From positions 1 through 64,000 of the forward strand of contig CAJNOQ010000055.1 of assembly GCA_905250885.1 (NCBI GenBank): 64,000 nt of DNA. Reading direction: 5' to 3'. Positions 1 to 12,433 of this stretch are shown piece by piece. The notes below the pieces were generated by a model that saw only the letters and a program-made list of their open reading frames with translations, was not told where the DNA came from and ran no database searches. Both the position numbers and the translations under genes were made by a program. Source of the DNA: Didymodactylos carnosus (Eukaryota > Rotifera > Eurotatoria > Philodinida > Philodinidae). Each line of letters opens with the position of its first letter. The stretch's first letter is position 1.

Positions 1-73
1 CACAAGAAGCCAGGTTATATCAAATTGCTTTTGAAAAGTATTTTCTCTTGATTTTACTTTGTTCTTCAATCAG

Positions 74-600
74 TACGATCATTTTATGTCGGCGCGAACC
101 TCAGTACATGGCTTCATCGGCCTTCGCCGTCATATGTCTGGATCTCGAAAAGCGTGGAATTTACCATCTCGGAAAATTACTCTTCGTCCTATTTCAATGT
201 CGACAGTCTCCTTCGCGTCTACTATAATCGGTAAACAACGTATAATATGCAGAAGAAAAACACAGTTGTTAATACTGTCCAGGATTCAAAATGTGTGGTT
301 ATATGATGGTGGGAGCCTAAATAGATGTACTCATCAGAGACCGTCACAGGATGCTTTTTCTCATTCTGCCCGGCCTACCCTGCTCTGTCCTGTCCGGTTG
401 AAGAATTGTTTGACTCTGCCCTGCAGGGCACCGACACCATTTGGCGAAACACGACTATTAATGAGCGTTCAAGTATATAGTGAGAAAGTTAATCGCTCTT
501 CTCTCTTATAGACATCCCACAGACATGACCGAGACTATGAGAGAAATGTCTATCACGTCTGTGACGGGTCCAGTAGAGCATCGCAGATCATCAGTGACAC
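74..600 (+). CDS. Exon-like fragments of an unidentified gene
   Basis: Two exon-like stretches are visible. The first (74-230) follows an acceptor-like ttcttcaatcag and ends at a donor-like cg|gtaaac. In the phase that ends with two spare bases it reads as plausible protein, including SKSVEFTISENYSSSYFN and DSLLRVYYNR. The second starts near 512 after tctcttatag, takes one base to complete the codon and reads HPTDMTETMREMSITSVTG before losing a clear end near 600. GC content is higher than in the surrounding DNA. I do not recognise a family. It may belong with the exon-like block at 1735-2032. The ATG-started frame over the first block looks less protein-like than the spliced frame. Start and end are unknown. 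Confidence 0.3.
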
Positions 601-1734
601 GTCGAAGAAATTTTAGTCAGTTTTGTGGATTTGATTACTTGATTTTTGTTGGGTTTCAAAGGAGCTCTATCGTAATTCACATTTTAATCATATAGGAGTT
701 GCGCCGAAAGCTTCCTTTCATCTGTGACAAATTCAAAGATCGGGAAGTCTCTTATGTTTCCTTTTTTTCCTAGCACAAATCGTTTTGTCATGCATTTTTA
801 GTGAAATTATGATTATTTTTCTTGACCAAAGGATGTTGATACAAAAAATGATACTACTGTAACAGAAGATAGCAAAACAAAAGATTAAGCTGAAATGACA
901 ATGTCCTCGAAATATTGGTTCATTTTCTGAGTTTATGTACTGATCGTATCAGCAAAATGTTACCCAGTTGATCAGTAGAATGAGGAAACTACCCAATTGA
1001 TTCGGCGCTTTTGATTGGCCATAAGTAGATCTCGGTGAGACTAAGAGAACCTCAAACCATTGGTGCTTATGACTCTTCGATCCCAAGATGTGATCAACTG
1101 CATATCGAAAAAAGAGATTTTTCACTTTTAGAAAATATCGTTTCTCTATTGTCCTAATTACTCGAGCGGAAATTTTTTTACAAGGTCGTCTCCGTAATGG
1201 TCTAATTATTTATTCTAAGATATAGTTTACCGCTGGAGCCATTCGGATGAGAGAAAAATGACATTTTCAAAAAGTAAAAAATTGCGTGAATTTTTGGCAT
1301 GCAACTGATCATGTCTCAGGACTGAAAAGCTATATATACAAACAGTTTTGGTTTCTATTAGTTCCATTGAGATGTGCGGAATCAGTTGGGGGTAGTTCCT
1401 TGTAAGATTTGTTCGTCAGTCATTAATAATAAAACTAGGATCCAAAAATTGACTTTCTGCTCCTGTAGAAGTAGCTAGTATCGAATGAATTTGTTTATCA
1501 GACTTCGACAATAATGAAAATCGTTCAGCTAGTTATCAATTTCTACGAAAAATAACTTCGTATACAATGAGATTCTGCAGTAGAATTTCAACACGGCAAA
1601 AAAACTTCGCCGTGTCCTACCCCGTACGACGACAGGGCGAGGCGTTGCAAAAAATTTCACTCTGTCCTGCCCGGATGATAGTCTCTGGTACCTATGAACA
1701 TTTCTATTAAGCTATATATCTGTCTGAATTTTAG
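601..1734. other. No gene seen
   Basis: No supported exon. Two GC-richer patches (about 370-430, in the putative intron upstream, and 1605-1685) share a loose CTGTCC/CTGCCC-rich composition. They may be repeat fragments or parts of the unidentified gene whose exons flank them. Confidence 0.4.
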
Positions 1735-2032
1735 TTCAAAAGACACTGCAACACCAGTGGGTGTTTTCGCTTTTGCTTATCTGACAGATCAACGTCGCTG
1801 CATTGCCGTTCGAGATATGGACTGTAAGATGAACGCCGGGTTGCAACCAGAGCAGCCGCTAACAACTGTCGAAAAAGATGGCAGCGTCTTCATCACTACT
1901 TCATATTTTATGCCACGTGCTATCTCCTTCTGGTATTGCACATTTATCTTTACCACAGGATCGCCACCTATTTGGGCCGATCTACTGCCAGGTCAATACA
2001 GCTTGACTTGCCGTATGCGGCTGCGACGTCAG
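1735..2032 (+). CDS. Internal exon of an unidentified protein
   Basis: A 298-nt open block lies between an acceptor-like tgaattttag and a donor caG|gtaatg. It has one leading base and 99 complete codons. Of the six frames only this one stays open throughout, and it reads as protein, with segments such as TPVGVFAFAYLTDQRRC, FMPRAISFWYCTFIFTT and GSPPIWADLLPGQYSLTC. Aromatic and Pro residues are common and there are four Cys. I cannot assign a domain. It probably belongs to the same gene as the exon-like blocks at 74-600, since the incoming phase of the 1735 exon (needing two bases from upstream) is one they could supply. The downstream exon was not found. Confidence 0.35.
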
Positions 2033-2125
2033 GTAATGAAGAACCTTCATTTCATGTGTCCCATTACCATTTCGGTTCTCAATTCAAATATATTGACATT
2101 CTTTGACTTTTTTACGTTTCTTATA

Positions 2126-2373
2126 AAACTAAGTATATCTAATATAATTGAAAAACATTTTTGTAAAAGCATTTTACATAAAAAGTACTATATTAAGTAA
2201 GTTTTTCTAGTATTTTCGTTCTGCCCTGTTTCAACTAGTATATATAATCATCTCTCTTCTAAATTCACAGTTATATTAGCTTGATGATGATACTGTGAAG
2301 TATCGAAAGCTCACTTTTTATGTAAAATGATTTTACAAAAATGTTTTTCAATTACATTAAATATACTTAGTTT
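2126..2373. repeat. Inverted repeat with 60-bp arms
   Basis: Arms at 2126-2186 and 2312-2373 are near-complementary. The outer ends read AAACTAAGTATAT and ATATACTTAGTTT, and the inner ends ACATAAAAAGT and ACTTTTTATGT. The spacer is about 125 bp. It resembles a fold-back or MITE remnant. No target-site duplication is evident. Confidence 0.75.
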
Positions 2374-4331
2374 CTCAATTCAATGTCAGAAGTCTTTCTC
2401 CAAACATATACAACTACTCAAAAAAGTATTCGGACAACTATATGTTTTTTCGTATTTTTAGTTTTTCATAGCAGGAACACAAAGTATACGAAAATAGATC
2501 GTTTGGAACGACTCTAGTTTCTTATACTTTGTGGTATAATCGTCAAATGAATAAGATAAGAGTTTTTCCCATAACGCTATATGTATGTACACATGAAATG
2601 TGTATCATTTGGTACTTTTACCTCCTCTTTTGATCTTTCTACAATATTCTCATAATATTCATTTTCTCAAGATCAAAGATCACTGTTTAAATGAGCAGAA
2701 CTAATTATAACCATTCTACTGAGTGTAAATGTAAACGAAAGAAATGAAAAAGTGGGAAAAGAAGAAATATATATTAAGACATTGATATTGTATTCTTCAT
2801 TGATACTTGTATAGTGGGCGAAAAAGATCGGCGGTGACATTTCAATTAATCAATTGATTGCATGAATAAATTGTGTTTCGATTATCAAACACCTACCGGA
2901 TGTAAATGATGTCATCACATAGTACTGGTGTAAAATGATTGTCGTCCATCACTCAATTAATTGCCAAAATCCAAAATATGAAAAGATAGCTCATAGATCG
3001 CCGTATATCTTTTGAATGGATAGCACTAACAAGAAATTTTGTGTATAGAAAACTTTTTCGTCTGGCTGTTTATCGTTCTAATTATGTTAATCAACTGTAC
3101 AGAAGCTCTTATTTTACCCTTTCTTTATTTTACCGTCTCTTCGTTTAAACAAGAAAAGAAACCCATCTATTTTTCCTCAAATTTCATTCGTTTTACTTAC
3201 TTTCTCAGCGCGTATAAACTAAATCTATTTATTATTCTCTAAAATTTCTATATTGTTTGTTTAAAAAGGTGACAATCTTAATCGAGTTAGAAAACTATCC
3301 ATGATTTTATCCCTATATGACAATTACAAGGTCGTTTTAAAAGCGTGAGAAAAAGAAAACAAGTGTGAATGGTGCATTCAACGTTGTTTTCCGTGATTTT
3401 ATATTTATGGACAATTTTTAATTATAACAATTAAAAATATACATGCCAATTTTGTTGATGAATGCGAACAATCAATTGTTTTGCAATCAAGATAGAAATA
3501 GAGATAGATCAAATTGTTTCTCGAATGAACAAACATGCTGAGATAAAGCATATATTCATAGAACAATTAAAAATAAACCACTACTACCTAGTAATTAAAG
3601 TTAATTTTCTCAATATTAATAATTAGTTCATTTTATATCATATTTTCTCATGATTAAAAGGTTGACTATACTTCTTGAATGCAAGTACCAGAATAAATTC
3701 ATAGTAGACAAAATAATAGCTAGGAAAACACAATTGGATCTAATCTAATGTGTACACAAACTTTAAAAAGTGAACATTTCTTTGATAACGAGCATAATCT
3801 AGACTGTTTCAAGTCGCGCGATGAACAGTAAGATGAAAATTAAAAAAAGAGAAAGACATTTTAACTAAGAAAAGTGGGAGGCATCTTATAGTTTGATCTT
3901 GAAAAAATTTCAATGTATATCGAACAAAAAGATTTTTATTTTTATGAGCTTAGTTTTTAATTGAACGGTCCCCTTTGAAGGTAACAATAAGAATAACTTG
4001 AAGTTAAGTGGATAGAGATTTATTTTAATTTTTTTCGCAAGTTTAGTTATTGGTCTTTTTCTTTTTCCGTCTTGCAAATATTTCCAAACTATATATGTAT
4101 ATATATAGTTGAACCTTTTCTCCATTTCATATTGTAAGTGACAGAAAGGAAAAGGAAAAGGAAAACGTGATCTGTTCAATATCACATATCTTCACTTACT
4201 GCTTTTTTTTTGTTTTTATGTCTGTTTTGTGCACGCATACATAACCTCTTACCTTGTATATTTGTTTTAGTTGTTTCTTAGATAGCATACAACTTCTTAT
4301 CTTTACTTCATAATCAACATGTTTTATCTTC
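2374..4331. other. AT-rich stretch, no gene seen
   Basis: Only short ORFs with low-complexity, non-protein-like translations. No RNA gene or repeat stands out. Confidence 0.5.
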
Positions 4332-4649
4332 ATGTCAAAATGTGAACTTTTTATTAAATTATTAAAAATGTTAGATAGCGAACAAATCGATTTTGCAAGA
4401 GAATTATTATCAAACAACAACAAGGAATTATTATTCGAATATTTGGATCAAGATGGAAATACATTGTTACATCGATATCTAATAAAAAATAAACCAGAAA
4501 TTGTACGTTTTTTAATTAAAAATGGAGCAAGTGTTAATGTATTGAATAGAGATGGTTGGTTACCATTACATTTGGCTGCCTTTTGTTGTTCAGATTTAGA
4601 CATACTCCAATGTATTATCGATTCATCTCACGGAAAATATACAAGATGA
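4332..4649 (+). CDS. Short ankyrin-repeat protein
   Basis: A 105-codon intronless ORF begins MSKCELFIKLLKML. Residues 34-69 form a recognisable ankyrin repeat (key residues DGNTLLHRYLI then IVRFLIKNGASVN). A second repeat (residues 70-97) starts NRDGWLPLHLAAF and continues with a typical second helix, DILQCIID. Ankyrin repeats are protein-protein interaction modules, so no specific function follows. Two repeats is short for the family. The ORF stops just before a donor-like sequence (ag|gtgcgt), so this may be the 5' piece of a longer or decayed gene. Codon use is AT-rich like the host genes. Confidence 0.6.
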   Translation: MSKCELFIKLLKMLDSEQIDFARELLSNNNKELLFEYLDQDGNTLLHRYLIKNKPEIVRFLIKNGASVNVLNRDGWLPLHLAAFCCSDLDILQCIIDSSHGKYTR

Positions 4650-6083
4650 TAGGTGCGTAAAAAATTTGTTTTGTAAACATTAACTTTGAGAGAAAATATA
4701 AAAGCTTTGTCCATATTTTGGAACTAGAAAGGTAGAAAAATTAATAATTTAACTCATTTAAATATTTTCGCATGATATCATTTGATTTATCAGCCCCTTT
4801 ACCAGATAGAAAACACTTTCACTGTTTACTTGATTCCATGATTTCTCCTTAACAAACTACATGGCCATGAAACTTAACTTGTTTCATTTTTGATCTTTAT
4901 TGATCTGATTAAAGTTGTTGTAATATGTTTCAGTAATTTGTAATTTATTTTTGCTACGTTGATGCCATGATTCAGATGGAGTGCTATTTTAGTTACTTAT
5001 AAGTAAGAGTAATTTTCGTTTTAGGGATTGTTAAACGTCTCATTAGATTATTATATGGGGTTTAATAGTTAACATTCTGAATAGACAATTGGCATAGACG
5101 ATTGAGATTTGTTAGAAAATAAAATTATATTAAAGGACGTTCGACAAATACGATCATGTCGTCAGCAGTGATTATTTGATTCTAACTTTGATCTTGTTAT
5201 TTTATTAATAAATAATTTTTGTTTTTTGATTGCTAACGATTAAGAATGAATAAACAAAATAAATTATGAAAGAATTAATCCGCAAATGAATAGTGATTTA
5301 GAAATCTTTTTTGTACAGCACAACGTTACAGACAGACTGCTGATACATTGAAGAAGTTGTTGACTTAATCATTTGTGATTATGAACTATGACATGATTAA
5401 AACTGCTTTTTGAGAAAAAGAACGATATAGACTTTTTTTGTATGACAAAATTTTATATTCTTGTTACTATTCATCCTATATATTTCCATGTTTTCAATAT
5501 AAAATTAATGATAAATAAATAAATATCTTGTGAAAATCAGAACCGACTAGAGAGTCATTGTCTACTATTTATTAGTGAATGATTAATTAAAAAAAAATTT
5601 CATATCGTATATTAAATTATTTTTCTTTCAGTTTGAAAAACTTATTGCTGAATAATGTTGTGATATATGACTATGTAAACGAACAAGTAGGGAAAATTTG
5701 TCATTCACTTTAAAACTACAGTTGAATCATGTCACAACAAATATTTAACATTTTGATTATTTTTACCTTTCAACTTACTGATATCAACTGTATCAGCATC
5801 AACATTTTTAGAAACAAAATTTTTTACGACAATATGACTTCCAATAAAAATTAAAAACTTATTGATTATTGTTAAATTATTTGTTATGATCTGTTGATAA
5901 TAATGGAAACTAAACAAGTTGAAATGTATATTTAAAATATATTGTTCCTATAAGAGAAGTGTTTTTCAATTACATGTTAAAATAAAATTCAAATGAAAAC
6001 ATACAATACATACTCTCTAAAACGAAATGATAAAAACTATGATTTTTGCTTTTTTGTTTAAGTTGTACCATATCCAAGAATTC
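4650..6083. other. AT-rich stretch, no gene seen
   Basis: No exon continuing the ankyrin ORF could be supported. No RNA gene or clear repeat was found. Confidence 0.45.
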
Positions 6084-6376
6084 ATATCGATGATTAACCG
6101 ACGTTTGAGCGACCGACATTTCCGCGAACGACATGAAACCTGAGAGAAGTTATCTGATGAATAACCAATAGACGGTCCAGTTATAAATGTACAGTTTCGC
6201 GTGATGAAAATGCGTTTTTTGTGAAACTACTTTTCGAACTCACTCTCACATTGCTCACATCCCTACCTCCTACGACACACTGCCAAAAATATCCAAATGT
6301 GTACTACGAAAAATTCGTGGAACAGTCGAGTCCTGTTCGTGGTCGGTCGCTCAAACGTTGATTGACGCATATCGAT
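6084..6376. mobile_element. TIR element (GTTTGAGCGACCGAC family)
   Basis: A 17-bp perfect inverted repeat, ACGTTTGAGCGACCGAC (about 6100-6117) and its complement (6342-6358), sits in a weaker match that extends outwards to ATCGAT on both sides. The element is under 300 bp with no coding capacity, consistent with a non-autonomous DNA transposon (MITE). Superfamily not assigned. Confidence 0.65.
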
Positions 6377-8662
6377 GTATTGATCTGTCAGTTTTTCAAT
6401 TATTCATTTTGTCCGCCGCTGCAAATCCATCAGCATGTTATATACAGTAAAAGTCTCATTTATCTTTTATCCATTTCGAATGATGATTTACAGAAATGCT
6501 GCAGAGTTTTTAGAGATTTAGTAAAAACTTATGTGGGTACTCTGTGGTGTGACAAAGCAATTTTAATTAAATTTCAAAATATTCATATCCTGGTGCTTTT
6601 TATAATTTCAAACCACCTGTACAATCCTCGAATCGACTCTTATGAGAGATGCAATGATAGACTACATATCCTGTAGACCATTGAACCATAGATAAGAAAA
6701 TATGGTTAGTTGGAAAAATTTATGTTGAAGGTTTCTGGTTTAGATCCGCATATCTATTCATGATAGTCGATATGAGTGATGTAATTTTTTCTTTTTTTCT
6801 GTCAAACTGTTTGACTATGAACGAACTACAGTGTGGATCCCAATTGCATTCATAGCCTTTTTGCTTTTTTCACTACATATTATGTTCTATTATTCACATT
6901 ATACAGGAACGTATTATAATAATTACAATCATACTCTATTTTACTATAAGAAAATTTCGAAACTGAAAAAGTGAAAAGTATTACTGTTACTGGTAATAGG
7001 AATATATACAATATTTGGATTAGTCGTAAAAGTAACAGTAATGTGCCACCCCCAATTTGCAACTATACGAAACGCATTTTTTCGGTTTGGTAGTATACGC
7101 TTTTTTTAGAGTATAGTATAAAACATTTCAAATAATAACAACAAATATAGGTTAACTACGAGTGAGAACAGTAATTAAGAAGGTAAATGAAATTTTAAAA
7201 AAAATAACAAACAACTTTTAATTTTTCCATCTACATATGTCGTTTAAATGACTACTGCTGCTGCCGTGTGTACGAGTGAAAAATGAAAGATTTCTAGTCA
7301 AGTTGTTTCTCTTAAAACGTCTAACGGGTGGGCCAGATAAAACGGATCGATTTTGTTTTCTGCTTTTGAGGCACTTAAAAATTGTTTTGGTTTTGAGCTT
7401 ATTCATAGAGAATTTATTGCTCTATAGAACTGTCGACTTTGTTTTGCAAGTAAATTTTTCTTGTCGGTGCAGAACCAAAAAGATTAACACCTACTCAATC
7501 GTCCAACTGCGATCTCCGGTTTTTTCCAGGTATCTATCGATTTGTGTAATCCAATGCTCATCAAGTCCGATGCTAGAAGTACAGTATTTAATACCAATAG
7601 ATAGAGAATTTTGTGCTCTATGCTTGCACGACTTTTTCAAGATTCTTGATGCTATTGTTCAGGGGGAAAAGGCTTCGAGCTAACACATAGGGATATTTTT
7701 GGATGCATTTTAGAAAAGCGTTTTTTGACCGTTGCAGTTGGAAAAATATTCTGATGTAAAACCAACAGATTTTATTGAAATTTTGCTAAGTTTTCAAAGA
7801 AAGGAAATTATAGAAAAGATCAAACTGATTATACCGAGAATTTTCAAGCTGTTTAGGTCTATTTTGAGAAAGTTATAAATTTTTTATGGTTATTTAGAAA
7901 TGGTTTTGCAGTATATTTTGATAAAACTTAATTTCCATTAGATTTCTTGATTTTTTTATGACAATGTTTAGATGTTTAGAAAAACATTGCCATGAGGAAC
8001 ACGCAGTCAATTAAATATGTAAGATGCATCTTTGCTTCGGTCAGGATTGAGAGATCAGGACTCTCAGGAAATCCGTCATCTAGCCTAAGAGCTACGGAAA
8101 ACAAAGATCTCACTTAAATTCTATTTGAAGTGAACACTTGTGAATATCTCCTTATGGAAAAACAAAAATATTGTCGTTTCATTTTTTTAAAGAGCCGACT
8201 GATTTTTCAAAGATCTTCTACAAACATACTTATAAATGAGTTTCGAAATGTGTTTTTGTTTATGAGAAGGTATCCTTGAATCTTCTCTTTCAAATGACAA
8301 AAACCAACGGTTTCTACCACTTCTCTGTTAAAATTCAAAGTATTCAAAAGGCATCCAATACATATACTACATCATTTCAAATATCCATTCAACCGCCGTT
8401 CTTGTTCAGGGCAGGTATTTTGGAGTGCAATATTTAAAATGCAGTATTTTGTCTAAATCAGAAATTGAATGTTTTTAATCAACACTATTTACAGAATTTA
8501 GGCACATAATCAGTTTTGTTTAGTAATCAAAAACTTTAACTAAAGATAGAAACAGAAAACAGACCGTAAAAGAAGTACAATATAGTAAAAAAACAAGAGA
8601 AACTAGCGTTAACCATATCTGGTATAGTTTACTTTTTGAAATTGATTGAAACTCCACGTAGT
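6377..8662. other. Intergenic, mostly featureless
   Basis: Apart from the weak coding remnant at 7491-7658, nothing in this stretch is supported as a gene or RNA. Confidence 0.4.
7491..7658 (-). pseudogene. Possible C-terminal coding remnant
   Basis: The minus strand has about 55 open codons without an ATG, ending at a TAG. The last part reads protein-like: LSIGIKYCTSSIGLDEH, then WITQIDRYLEKTGDRSW and a final TIE. The plus strand is also open here, so this could be chance. I do not recognise the family. It may be the last exon or a fragment of an unidentified gene. Confidence 0.22.
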
Positions 8663-10964
8663 TTACGACCAAAAAACAAATAACACATTTATTACCAGAA
8701 AAATTGATAAAATTTTATATGACATTGATTCTAGAAAAATCATCAAATAAAGCATAGATTGTAATTATTCATGCCTACAATAAGATATTCTACTTACGTG
8801 AAGATGCATGTCCGGGAAGATAGTTGCCACATGGAGATGGTACATTTTGAGGCTGATCACATTTATTTGTATATATATTAAATTTTTGGTTATTATGGCA
8901 TGATGCTTCTCGTGTTTTTACTTGTCCAACACATTGAAAAAATACTCGACATTCTCGCTCCGTATCGGGAAATATACCATCTCGTCGACCACTACATTGA
9001 TTTTTATCGGCTAAATTCATCGATCTAGTACCACAAAGTACTTTAGAAAATAGATCACATTCTTGTTTTTCAGTATCAAATAATTGTTTTTCAGGACATG
9101 ATAATTTTGTACGATGACCATTTTCACATTGATAATAAGCATTGCATTCATTTTGATCGGGAACATTATACGAGCCAACTGGTTGACATTCGATTACTTG
9201 ATTTTCACCTTTTTCAATTCCTGATGATGTAACAGAATTGATAGTCGATTCAGAAACTGATTTCTTTCTTAACGTGGTTGACCCTAAACATTAATGGTTA
9301 ATAATAGCATACTATGTTTAGTAATCAGAACGCTGTCAATGATAAAAGAATTGTATCGTGCATTTAAGTATAGAGTGTAGAGAAAATGAATATATATATG
9401 CAAGATTTCGTCATATATCGATACATACCAATAAATAATGCCATTTTGCTGATTTAAGCTGATAATCAGTCAAAAAATTAATTGGTGTTTAAAATCTTTT
9501 ATGTATCCTATAACTTGCTTACTGCTAATACCAATCGAAACTTACGTTCTGACGTTGTTGAATAATCCAATTTTTTCGCCTCACAATTGACATCATCAAT
9601 CCATTTGCACGACGATGTTTTTTCATCCCATCCCGTACCCTCAGGACATTCAAACAATTCTTCTATGCCGTGTGAGCAACGGTAATATCTCGTACAATAT
9701 TCGGGATCGCTAAAAGGTTCATGAGTTAATTTTATGAAAAAATTTAAAAATATTGTATTCTTCTCAATATTTTATCATTTTTATAATCGTACCCAAAAAA
9801 ACCATCTCGTCCACCACATAACATATCATTTATAGGAATTAATTGATATAATGAAATCATATTTAGAAATAAAACTACAACGAAGACGATTGGGATGCAT
9901 CGACAACATTCAAAACGATTGGAATAGCAATGAACAATTTCAAATGATACGATCCGCTCAACAAATGTTTCTAAGTGAATCCCAGTGCGTAAAGAATACA
10001 TGCAAAAAGAGATCTTTCATGCTTTTGTTGTATCATGCACCATGGTTGATACTATTAGAAGTAGAAAGATGCTCTTACGTTCTTCTGGTTCGTCATCTGG
10101 TGGAGGTTCTGATTTGTTTTTTTTACGTAATATACGACTGGCTTTTTTTGTCACTTTTTTCTTTGATACTAGTTTGTCGGATCCTTCATCCTGTGATGGA
10201 TTATCACCATCGTCATTATCACCTTCACTTCCTTCATTTGATAGTGAACTTTCAGTAGTTTCTTGTCGTAAACAATCAACGTTATCTAACCAATCACAAC
10301 GGTTTTCATGGTGATTCCAAGCTGTACCCGAAGGACACTCATACTAGAAATCAGCGAATATCTATTAGTTATTCGAATTAAATATGCTCTATTAACATCA
10401 TAGATAAGAGAAAGCGAATTTTTGCAACTGTTCATGTCTACTAATCGTATCAATTGTTTTTCACTGACCTCTTCTGATGTTCCATAATTGCATCTCCAAT
10501 AAATGTGACAAAATTCGGGATCAAGATAGAAGCCATCGTCTTTCGATGAACAATCTATTTCAGCTGAGACAATAAGTAGCCAATACTGTATGTAGAAATA
10601 AAAATACCATATTTGACCTAATGCTAAAAATGCAAAGTAGTAAGAAGAAGCAAATTTCAAATTTAAGTAAGCTCTACAAAAAACTTATTTACAAAAAGAA
10701 AAGCTCACGTCAAAGTAGAAGCATGAGATCAGCAAGATAAGTTTTAGCTTTTAAAAGAAACGGTAAAGAAAGTATAGTCAATAACATATCTAGTAAATGC
10801 TAGAGTAAAGCAAGACTCTTGGGTTCATTCACTTAGAAAGTGTCTATGTAACTGCACTAAATTTCTCTTGAAATGAACATAGACAAGGAATTGTACAATG
10901 TTATTCCTATTCTTAACATATATATATTCTTACCAACTATAATAGCTGATGTTGCCGACCACAT
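8663..10964 (-). CDS. Secreted, probably GPI-anchored protein with four chitin-binding (CBM14) domains
   Basis: Seven exons join in phase: 10964-10934, 10623-10469, 10343-10079, 9874-9793, 9709-9546, 9283-8798, 8730-8663, giving 416 aa. Residues 1-31 form a signal peptide split by a phase-1 intron. Four peritrophin-A/CBM14 domains follow at about 35-86, 170-220, 265-316 and 329-384, each with six Cys in the family spacing and an aromatic-rich core (for example CHIYWRC, CTRYYRC). Between domains 1 and 2 lies an acidic then Lys-rich linker. The last exon adds a short Ser-containing spacer and a hydrophobic tail (KILSIFLVINVLFVFW) ending at the stop, which resembles a GPI-attachment signal. CBM14 domains bind chitin, for example in peritrophic or cuticular matrices. 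The substrate here is inferred. The last intron donor is gtaagt, the first gtaaga. Confidence 0.85.
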
Positions 10965-12156
10965 GATTAGAATTTAACGCTTTGACTCTTAGATTTCTTT
11001 TACAAATTATAAAAATCAAAAATGATCAGTTTATTAACTTTGACAAAAAGAACTTTTAGAGAAAAATAAGATACATTAACTGAACGTGTTATTATGATGT
11101 AATATTTTTATTATGAACTTACATATATGCATAGTTTACTTCACACCATTAATAAAACAAATGTGAAAATTTTTTTTTGATATTTTCATTGTAGGTGTGA
11201 GAGAGAAACAAGATTGGATATTAATGTTATAGTTTCATTATAATCTAAATGAAGAGAAGGAATGTTTGTTGTACAAGATCTATCTATTGAATATCCGGAT
11301 AAAAACGCCCGTACGCCGTTAATTCTTTAGATATCTTCATCAATCGTCCTTTCACTTTTTAACAATCTTATTTAACTAGAATAGAGAACGAAAAGAGAAG
11401 AAGACAATAAAGATTAGTCAAATACATACATATATCGTTCTTATTTTATTGATGACAGACGATCTCGGAAACTATTTCTTTTTCTTTTGTTATTTGAACG
11501 AATAAGAAAAAAAAATGGTATGTTTACACTTACAATACAAACAAACAAATGTTACGTGTTCAATTGTGACGATAAACAAAATAGATAACTTATTTTTTAC
11601 GAGTAGCTATTGAAGTACTCAACCCTTTCTGATTGTATGTGTTTTATTTTAACGAAAACTATTTAACTTTGATTGTAATTATGCACGTTTCGCACGTCTT
11701 ATTACATTCCATACAAGAAAAAGACACATTCACTGACTTGTACATTTGAACTAACAACAAAACATATTTAACAGATTTGTTTGGTAAAATGGTAGACAAG
11801 AACGTTTTTTCTTTACATTATCAAAATTAAACGTTGATGCCAAGTAGGAAAAGATCAACGTTCAAAATTTGACAATCAGGTTGTACAACATCACTTGTTT
11901 GCATTCTTATATATTTTCTCTTTTTCAGACGGATTTGACTCTGTCATTAAATCCAATATGTGATGTATTCTTATTTCATGTGTAACACTTTTAAAATTTA
12001 TCCAACTCTATCTTTTTAATTCATTATTTGTTTCGTAGGAGAGATTAGAGTATCCTATGATATATATATGTCTTTTGACTTTCACATTAAGTCTGTATTT
12101 TTAATCAAAAAATTATCGCTACAAAAATATATGCACACATTTCAAAAAAAACAACT
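10965..12156. other. Intergenic between the CBM14 and COX16 genes
   Basis: It should hold the promoter of the minus-strand CBM14 gene and the 3' region of COX16. I see no exon, RNA gene or repeat. Confidence 0.4.
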
Positions 12157-12162
12157 TTTATT
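12157..12162 (-). terminator. Poly(A) signal overlapping the COX16 stop
   Basis: On the minus strand the hexamer AATAAA contains the TAA stop codon of COX16 (12158-12160). If used, cleavage would leave a very short 3' UTR. No other canonical hexamer was noticed immediately downstream. Confidence 0.4.
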
Positions 12163-12433
12163 CTCTATCTGGATCTTCTGTCCACGGTCGCGGCACTCGT
12201 GGTTGATTCCAGTCACCTAAATCAATGTTTTCCATTATTTTTTCATATTCTTCTTCTAATGTCGTACTACTTTTTCCACTACCAAATCCTAAAGCTTTTA
12301 TTTCGTCTCGAGAATATGTTTTTACTTTTCGTCGATAATCGTCATAACGTATCCATGTAAAGCCGCGTAATGTGACAACAACAACACCTACTAAAGCAGC
12401 AAACGGTAAAAATTGTTTGACCCACGGATTCAT
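12158..12433 (-). CDS. COX16: Cytochrome c oxidase assembly protein COX16
   Basis: A single-exon gene of 91 aa. The N-terminus is MNPWVKQFLPFAALVGVVVV, with one membrane helix at about residues 10-26, followed by IRYDDYRRK. The C-terminal half holds the family signature: LEEEYEKIMENIDLGDWNQ then PRPWTEDPD, closely like the animal COX16 pattern of LExEYEKI, DW, RxPRPWEDPD. COX16 is an inner mitochondrial membrane protein that helps assemble complex IV, linked to COX2 maturation. Length fits animal homologues (about 100 aa). The start is the first ATG and leaves an N-terminus suitable for a small matrix-facing segment. Confidence 0.9.
   Translation of the reverse strand: MNPWVKQFLPFAALVGVVVVTLRGFTWIRYDDYRRKVKTYSRDEIKALGFGSGKSSTTLEEEYEKIMENIDLGDWNQPRVPRPWTEDPDRE

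Noticed and set aside
9985-10314. 109-codon plus-strand ORF
   Set aside because: Antisense to CBM14 exon 3, whose six-Cys domain and splice sites are well supported.
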